From Faucicola sp041855445 (GTDB taxonomy: Bacteria > Pseudomonadota > Gammaproteobacteria > Pseudomonadales > Moraxellaceae): a stretch of DNA of 37,239 nt. Below, piece after piece: positions 32,081 through 37,239 of this stretch. The notes under the pieces were generated by a model. It did no database searches. It worked only from the letters and a program-made list of their open reading frames with translations, and was not told the DNA's origin. Position 1 is the stretch's first letter, and every line of letters begins with the position of its first letter. The stretch lies in assembly GCA_041855445.1 (NCBI GenBank), contig JBHAEG010000068.1, positions 1 to 37,239 of the forward strand, read 5' to 3'. The position numbers and the translations under genes were made by a program.

Positions 32081-34810
32081 ATGTCAAATATCACCAAGTT
32101 TGAAAACCATACACCCATGATGCAACAATATTTAACCATTAAAGCAGATTATCCACAAGCTTTAGTGCTATATCGCATGGGAGACTTTTATGAGCTATTT
32201 TTTGATGATGCAAAAATTGCTTCAGAAATACTAGGAATTACCCTCACCAAACGTGGACTAGATAAAAATGGTAATAACATTCCAATGGCAGGCGTACCTT
32301 TTCATGCCTCAGATAACTACATTGCACGGCTAATTACTGCTGGACAAACCGTAGTCATTTGTGAACAAGTTGAAGACAATACCCAAAATCCACAAAATAA
32401 AGGTATTATGCAACGTAAAGTCGTCAGAACTTTAACGGCAGGTACACTCACTGATGATAATTTAATCACTCAAGGTCAAACACCCACAGTGATTGCGTTA
32501 AGTTTTGCTAAAAACCAACTGGCTGTCGGTATTGCTCAGCTTAATCTTGCACAAGGGCATATTCAAGTTCAACAAATCCAAACAGACAATATAGAAAAAT
32601 TAAAATATGAATTATATCAAGCTTTATTACGTTTTGACCCAAGCGAATGTTTAATTGATGAAAATTTATCAACAAATTGGATAGATTTTCTACAAGACAG
32701 CCTGCGTTGCCCACTTATTTTTCAACCGCATAGCCACTTTTTAATTAACAATGCTCATCAACATTTATGCCAACATTTACAAGTCAATACATTAGCAGGC
32801 TTTGGCATAGATGATATACCATTAGCTCAATTAAGTGCATCGGTTGTCTTACATTATGGCAAACAAACTCAACAATCTTCCTTACCTTATGTTCAACAAA
32901 TTTCTGTAGAAAACAATCAAGATTTTTTACAAATTGATGCAGTTAGCCAACAAAATCTAGAAATTTTCACACCTGTATTAGCTTCGGGCATTTCCTTACT
33001 ATCCGTCATTGACCATTGTCAAACACCAATGGGAAAACGACTGTTAGTGCATCATTTACGCCGTCCATTGCTGAATACTGCAATGATAAATCAACGACTT
33101 ACTGCGGTAGAAACCCTAAAGCAATTACCAGACAATCAGCATCATACCTTAATAGAATTATTAAAAAATATTTATGATATCGAGCGTATTAGTGGACGAA
33201 TTGGCTTACTTTCTGCCAGACCAACTGATTTAATTAAATTAAAATTAAGTTTAGAACAATCTGCCAAATTAAATATTTTTTTAACTCATAGTCTACAAAA
33301 TAATTTAACCAAAACTCAAGACAATACATCGCTATTAACCATGTTATTAGCACAATTACCCGATTTAAACACCAACGATGATTTTGCTAACTTATTAAAT
33401 TTATTGACAAATGCTATCATTGATGAACCACCTGCCCATATTCGAGATGGTGGTATGATAAAACAAGGCTTTAATGAAGAATTAGATAAATTAAAATATT
33501 TACATGATAATGTTGAACAAAAATTAGAGCAACTCGCTCAGCAACAACGTCAAGATTATCATTTAAATTATCTAAAAGTAGGTTTTAATAAAGTAAGTGG
33601 TTTTTATTTTGAACTAACAAGCCAACAAGCAAAAAATGCTCCTGCTCATTTTATCCGCCGTCAAACTTTAAAAAATGCTGAACGTTTCACCACGGCAGAG
33701 TTAAAAACGCTTGAAGAAGCTTATTTATCTGCACAAAGTCAGGCTTTATCCCTAGAAAAACAGTTATATGAAGACTTATTAAAACAATTACAACAACGAT
33801 TGGATAAACTACAACAACTGTCAAAAACAATTGCCTATCTTGATGTATTGACAAATTGGTCGATACTAGCTCGACAATCTAATCAAATCTGGTGTCGTCC
33901 AAAGTTTATTCAAAATGATGAAAAAAACTCGCCAGCATCTATTGAAATAACAGCAGGACGACATTTAGTTGTTGAACATAGTTTACAAAAACAGTCAGGG
34001 TCTTTGGAACATTTTGTTGCTAATGATTGTATTTTAGGTACTCAAACTCAGCCTGAACGCCTTATGTTAATTACAGGCCCAAATATGGGCGGAAAATCGA
34101 CCTATATGCGACAAGTGGCATTGATTGTGTTATTGGCATGTTGTGGTAGTTTTGTTCCTGCTCAAGCTGTCACTTTAGGTCATATTAAACAAATTTTTAC
34201 TAGAATTGGTTCAGCTGATGATTTAGCTAGTGGAAAATCTACCTTTATGGTAGAAATGATAGAAACTGCCAATATTATGAACCAAGCCAATGCCAATTCA
34301 TTGGTATTGATGGACGAGGTCGGACGAGGCACCAGCACCCAAGATGGATTAGCCATTGCTCATGCCTGTATTCATTATTTAGCTGATAAACTTAATTGTT
34401 TAACTTTATTTGCAACTCATTATTTTGAATTGACGGAACCAGTAGAAAATCACGCTAAAATGTTTAATCAACATCTGGTTACTCAAGAAATTAATGGACA
34501 ATTGTTATTGTTACATCAAATTGCCAAAGGTAGTACCCATCGTAGTTTCGGATTGCACGTTGCAAAAATGGCTGGTGTACCAATGACATTATTACAACAA
34601 GCAAAAAATTACCTAGAAAATCAACAAAATAATCATCATAATGGTGAGTCCATAAATCAACAATTATCGATTAATTTTGATAACAGTCCAATACCATCAA
34701 ATATCCAATCAGTGATTGATACTTTACAGCAACTTAACCCTGATGATTTAACGCCAAAACAAGCTCTTGAATTTATTTATTCCCTAAAGGAATTGTTAAA
34801 AAATCAGTAA
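32081..34810 (+). CDS. mutS: DNA mismatch repair protein MutS
   Basis: MutS, 909 residues (E. coli 853), recognises mismatches and recruits MutL. The mismatch-reading Phe-x-Glu is F36/E38 in GDFYELFF, the same numbering as in E. coli. The connector, lever and clamp domains follow (about 130-600). Walker A GPNMGGKST (666-674) and Walker B LVLMDEVGRGTS (741-752) are intact. The C-terminal tail resembles the tetramerisation region (PDDLTPKQALEFIYSLKEL). The ATG at 32081 is the first in frame; the frame runs upstream to 31949 without ATG. No Shine-Dalgarno is visible, which is unusual. Confidence 0.97.
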   Translation: MSNITKFENHTPMMQQYLTIKADYPQALVLYRMGDFYELFFDDAKIASEILGITLTKRGLDKNGNNIPMAGVPFHASDNYIARLITAGQTVVICEQVEDNTQNPQNKGIMQRKVVRTLTAGTLTDDNLITQGQTPTVIALSFAKNQLAVGIAQLNLAQGHIQVQQIQTDNIEKLKYELYQALLRFDPSECLIDENLSTNWIDFLQDSLRCPLIFQPHSHFLINNAHQHLCQHLQVNTLAGFGIDDIPLAQLSASVVLHYGKQTQQSSLPYVQQISVENNQDFLQIDAVSQQNLEIFTPVLASGISLLSVIDHCQTPMGKRLLVHHLRRPLLNTAMINQRLTAVETLKQLPDNQHHTLIELLKNIYDIERISGRIGLLSARPTDLIKLKLSLEQSAKLNIFLTHSLQNNLTKTQDNTSLLTMLLAQLPDLNTNDDFANLLNLLTNAIIDEPPAHIRDGGMIKQGFNEELDKLKYLHDNVEQKLEQLAQQQRQDYHLNYLKVGFNKVSGFYFELTSQQAKNAPAHFIRRQTLKNAERFTTAELKTLEEAYLSAQSQALSLEKQLYEDLLKQLQQRLDKLQQLSKTIAYLDVLTNWSILARQSNQIWCRPKFIQNDEKNSPASIEITAGRHLVVEHSLQKQSGSLEHFVANDCILGTQTQPERLMLITGPNMGGKSTYMRQVALIVLLACCGSFVPAQAVTLGHIKQIFTRIGSADDLASGKSTFMVEMIETANIMNQANANSLVLMDEVGRGTSTQDGLAIAHACIHYLADKLNCLTLFATHYFELTEPVENHAKMFNQHLVTQEINGQLLLLHQIAKGSTHRSFGLHVAKMAGVPMTLLQQAKNYLENQQNNHHNGESINQQLSINFDNSPIPSNIQSVIDTLQQLNPDDLTPKQALEFIYSLKELLKNQ

Positions 34811-34905
34811 CAAGGTAAAATATCGCTTTAAACAATTCGCAAAAAAGCATAGGCAATGATAACAAATACCCAATCGCTTTTTTGCCATATTTCCGATTTC
34901 CTTTC

Positions 34906-34920
34906 TGCTAAATTTTAGCA
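34906..34920. promoter_or_regulatory. Palindrome over a possible extended -10 of fdxA
   Basis: TGCTAAA (34906-34912) and TTTAGCA (34914-34920) form perfect 7-bp arms around one base. The left arm includes TGCTAAATT, an extended -10 form (TGn plus TAAATT). It lies 30-44 nt upstream of the fdxA ATG. An operator role is inferred only. Confidence 0.35.
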
Positions 34921-34944
34921 ATTCAACGTAAAAAAAGGTAGCCG

Positions 34945-34953
34945 ATGCTATGA
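34945..34953 (+). other. Two-codon upstream ORF overlapping the fdxA start
   Basis: ATG CTA TGA at 34945-34953 ends by ATGA overlap with the fdxA ATG (34950). AAGG (34935-34938) is six nt from this ATG but eleven from the fdxA ATG, so ribosomes may start here and restart at fdxA. Such mini-ORFs can arise by chance. Confidence 0.35.
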
Positions 34954-35273
34954 CCTTTGTAGTCACTGATAATTGTATTCGTTGCAAATATACTGATTGT
35001 GTAGAAGTTTGTCCTGTCGATTGTTTTTATGAAGGCCCAAACTTTTTGGTGATTAATCCTGATGAATGTATTGATTGTGCATTATGTGAGCCAGAATGCC
35101 CTGCTAATGCGATTTTTTCAGAAGATGAAGTGCCAAAAGGACAAGAAATTTTTATTGAATTAAATGCCGAATTGTCTGAAAAATGGGCAAACATTACTGA
35201 AATGAAAGAGCCTTTACCTGACCATAAAGAATGGGACGGTGTACCTAATAAGCTACAATATCTTGAAAGATAA
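34950..35273 (+). CDS. fdxA: 7Fe-type ferredoxin FdxA
   Basis: A 107-residue ferredoxin with nine cysteines near the N-terminus: C9, C12, C17, C21, C25, C40, C43, C46 and C50. The spacing is that of Azotobacter-type FdI (one 3Fe-4S and one 4Fe-4S cluster): CIRCKYTDCVEVCPVDC, then CIDCALCEPECP. The C-terminal half (ELSEKWANITEMKEPLPDHKEWDG) is the usual extension of this family. It is a low-potential electron carrier of the cytoplasm; the partner is unknown. It lies 139 nt after mutS and ends before a bidirectional terminator. Confidence 0.95.
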   Translation: MTFVVTDNCIRCKYTDCVEVCPVDCFYEGPNFLVINPDECIDCALCEPECPANAIFSEDEVPKGQEIFIELNAELSEKWANITEMKEPLPDHKEWDGVPNKLQYLER

Positions 35274-35294
35274 ATACTTTTTTTCAATATTGAT

Positions 35295-35322
35295 GAAAAA
35301 GCCCAACATGATGGGCTTTTTC
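35295..35322. terminator. Bidirectional terminator between fdxA and pyrG
   Basis: GAAAAAGCCCA (35295-35305) and TGGGCTTTTTC (35312-35322) form perfect 11-bp arms around a 6-nt loop. T-runs lie in the 3' arm on both strands, so it can serve the two convergent genes fdxA (plus) and pyrG (minus). Confidence 0.88.
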
Positions 35323-35336
35323 CTGTTATCTATATT

Positions 35337-36968
35337 TTATGCAACAATTGATTGTTTGCTTGCTTCAATAAAACTATTAAACAATGGGTGCCCACCGCGT
35401 GGCTGGCTGGTGAATTCTGGGTGAAATTGTACTGCAATAAACCAACGATGTGTTGGAATTTCTACTGACTCAACTAAATGTTGTTTCGCAGAATACCCCG
35501 AAATTTTCATGCCTGCTTGCTCAAGTGCCTCGATATAACGTCCATTCATCTCATAACGATGACGATGACGCTCAATAATCGTTGCACAACCATAAATCTG
35601 ACGTAATTTACTATCTTCGACAAGTTCAGCTTTTTGCCCACCAAGTCGCATAGTTCCGCCTAAATCTGAAGTGTCGCTTCGGCGTTGTAACTCGCCCTTT
35701 TCGTCAAACCATTCAGTAATTAAACCAATAATTGGAGCTTTAGTTTTTTTATCAAATTCTGTTGAATTTGCATCTAATCCTAAGACATTACGAGCATATT
35801 CAATCACCGCTAACTGCATACCTAAACAAATACCTAAATATGGTACATTGTTTTCACGAGCATAACGAATTGCTTTGATTTTACCCTGTGTACCACGTTC
35901 ACCAAATCCACCAGGTACTAAAATTGCATGAGCTTTTTTCAAATTATCAAACAAACTATCATCAGTTTCTAATTTTTCTGCATCAATATAATCAATATTC
36001 ACTTTGACATGATTACTAATGCCTGCATGCAATAATGCTTCATTAATAGACTTATACGCATCAGGTAATTCAACATATTTTCCAACCATCGCAACGGTCA
36101 CGCTATCTTTAGCATTTAACAAAGAACTGGTTACTTTATCCCAGTCTGATAAATCAGCTTCAGCAACTGTAATGCCAAAACGTTCACAAATCAAATCATC
36201 TAAATGCTGGGCGTGTAATTTACGAGGAATTTGATAAATACTTTGTGCGTCTTCACACATAATCACCGCACGTTCTTCAACATTAGTAAATAAAGCGATT
36301 TTACGGCGATTATCCTCACTAATTGTATGTTCACTACGACAAATTAGCACATCTGGCTGAAGTCCAATACTGCGTAATTCTTTTACTGAATGTTGTGTGG
36401 GCTTTGTTTTACTTTCACCCGCACTTGAAATATATGGTACAAGGGTTAAATGCATTAACATTGCCCGATTTCGTCCAAGCTCTACCTGCATTTGACGCAC
36501 AGCTTCCATAAATGGTAATGATTCAATATCACCAACAGTACCACCAATTTCAATAATTGCAATATCATATCCCTCACCACTGGCACGAATACGATTTTTA
36601 ATTTCATCGGTAATATGTGGAATGACTTGCACCGTACCACCCAAATAATCACCACGGCGTTCCTTATCAAGAACGGTTTGATAAATACGACCACTTGTGA
36701 AGTTATTGTTTTTACTCATTTTTGAATGACGTAAAAACCGCTCATAATAACCCAAATCAAGGTCAGTTTCTGCCCCATCTTCGGTCACAAAAACCTCGCC
36801 ATGCTGAAATGGACTCATTGTGCCAGGGTCAACATTAATATAAGGGTCAAGTTTGGTCATGGTAACTTTCAGACCACGAGCTTCTAATACAGCAGCGACT
36901 GAGGCGGCAGTGATACCTTTACCCAATGAAGACACCACCCCACCTGTTACAAAAATATAGTTTGTCAT
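35337..36968 (-). CDS. pyrG: CTP synthase (glutamine hydrolysing)
   Basis: CTP synthase, 543 residues (E. coli 545), makes CTP from UTP, ATP and glutamine. The N-terminal synthetase domain starts TNYIFVTGGVVSSLGKGITAAS (about 2-23) and holds KLDPYINVDPGTMSPFQHGE. The class I glutamine amidotransferase domain has the nucleophile C381 in GICLGMQLAVIE and the C-terminal HPEF with the catalytic His-Glu pair. The promoter at 36999-37027 is directly upstream. No eno or kdsA follows on this strand, unlike in E. coli. Confidence 0.98.
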   Translation of the reverse strand: MTNYIFVTGGVVSSLGKGITAASVAAVLEARGLKVTMTKLDPYINVDPGTMSPFQHGEVFVTEDGAETDLDLGYYERFLRHSKMSKNNNFTSGRIYQTVLDKERRGDYLGGTVQVIPHITDEIKNRIRASGEGYDIAIIEIGGTVGDIESLPFMEAVRQMQVELGRNRAMLMHLTLVPYISSAGESKTKPTQHSVKELRSIGLQPDVLICRSEHTISEDNRRKIALFTNVEERAVIMCEDAQSIYQIPRKLHAQHLDDLICERFGITVAEADLSDWDKVTSSLLNAKDSVTVAMVGKYVELPDAYKSINEALLHAGISNHVKVNIDYIDAEKLETDDSLFDNLKKAHAILVPGGFGERGTQGKIKAIRYARENNVPYLGICLGMQLAVIEYARNVLGLDANSTEFDKKTKAPIIGLITEWFDEKGELQRRSDTSDLGGTMRLGGQKAELVEDSKLRQIYGCATIIERHRHRYEMNGRYIEALEQAGMKISGYSAKQHLVESVEIPTHRWFIAVQFHPEFTSQPRGGHPLFNSFIEASKQSIVA

Positions 36969-36998
36969 GAGATACTTTTTAATAGTTGGTAAAAGCGA

Positions 36999-37027
36999 AT
37001 TTTACTAGAAAATCACTATATTGGCAA
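36999..37027 (-). promoter_or_regulatory. pyrG promoter (TTGCCA, 17 nt, TAAAAT)
   Basis: -35 TTGCCA (37027-37022), a 17-nt spacer and -10 TAAAAT (37004-36999) on the minus strand, about 30 nt upstream of the pyrG ATG. Confidence 0.75.
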
Positions 37028-37098
37028 AAAAATCTTATTGAATAAAATCTTGTTTATTGCTATGTTGAAATAATAAATATACAAAATAGGAAATTACC

Positions 37099-37239
37099 AT
37101 GAAAGCAAAATTTATTAATCCTTATACAGATTACGGTTTTAAAAAAATTTTTGGTGAAGAGGCTAGCAAACATTTTCTGATTGATTTTTTAAATAGTTTA
37201 CTACCTGCACATCACCAAATTAAACATTTAACGTTTAAA
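37099..37239 (+). CDS. Rpn/PDDEXK_2 family nuclease-transposase-like protein, N-terminal fragment cut by the window edge
   Basis: From an ATG at 37099 (AGGAA nearby) 47 codons run open to the window edge. The opening MKAKFINPYTDYGFKKIFGE, then SKHFLIDFLNSLLP, is the standard N-terminus of the Rpn family. These are recombination-promoting PD-(D/E)XK nucleases also annotated as putative transposases. The catalytic residues further in are not in the window. Divergent from pyrG. Members of this family are often present in several copies and are common in variable DNA. Confidence 0.8.
   Translation, partial: MKAKFINPYTDYGFKKIFGEEASKHFLIDFLNSLLPAHHQIKHLTFK

Noticed and set aside
34796..34987. Small minus-strand frame between mutS and fdxA
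   Set aside because: It overlaps the fdxA start and its control region and has no family features.
1..37239. CRISPR array, prophage, toxin-antitoxin pair or new defence island
   Set aside because: No regularly spaced repeats, no phage or toxin-like genes; nearly all of the DNA is accounted for by housekeeping genes.

Overview
The window is an AT-rich stretch of chromosome from a gammaproteobacterium, most likely a member of the Moraxellaceae (Moraxella/Psychrobacter/Acinetobacter relatives). This is inferred from the protein sequences and from gatCAB lying divergent to mreBCD-maf-rng next to the S10 ribosomal cluster. No search could be run, so the genus is not fixed. Almost all of the window is housekeeping DNA. 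Both edges cut through genes of mobile-element families: the N-terminus of a TnpB/OrfB (IS200/IS605-type) protein on the left, and the N-terminus of an Rpn/PDDEXK_2 nuclease-transposase-like protein on the right.

Region by region: 1-256 holds the tnpB start and an imperfect palindrome that looks like an IS200/IS605 left end. 257-1024 is a TauE/SafE-type transporter. 1064-14763 is an unbroken minus-strand ribosomal protein block (S10, spc and alpha groups, 28 genes including secY, rpoA and a short rpmJ). Three promoters can be read in it, ahead of rpsJ, rplN and rpsM. All three have a TTGCAA -35 box, a good -10 box and a GC-rich discriminator; the promoter of tRNA-Pro looks the same. The S10 leader carries three successive hairpins. 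The rpsM leader carries a hairpin whose loop is perfectly complementary to a segment just before the Shine-Dalgarno, so it could form a pseudoknot or a switch. A terminator-like hairpin also lies inside the spc group between rpsH and rplF.

15042-19777 is the cell-shape/RNase operon mreB-mreC-mreD-maf-rng (minus). It has a terminator-like hairpin between mreB and mreC, and no terminator is seen before the S10 promoter. 20127-23474 is gatCAB (plus), the Glu/Asp-tRNA amidotransferase, with a strong terminator, followed by tRNA-Pro(GGG). 23783-26145 (minus) holds a BioC-like methyltransferase, ubiA and a DUF4112 membrane protein. 26292-28614 (plus) holds tsaB, uppP and rsmJ. 28616-31838 (minus) holds secA and a small, very acidic lipoprotein. 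32081-35273 (plus) holds mutS and the 7Fe ferredoxin fdxA; a bidirectional terminator separates these from pyrG (minus), which has a clear promoter.

I found no CRISPR array, prophage, toxin-antitoxin pair or obviously new multi-gene system. The observations most worth following are in the RNA leaders and promoters of the ribosomal operons, the Tyr replacing the usual His in the SSTGH motif of UppP, the two-codon upstream ORF at fdxA, and the mobile-element fragments at the edges.
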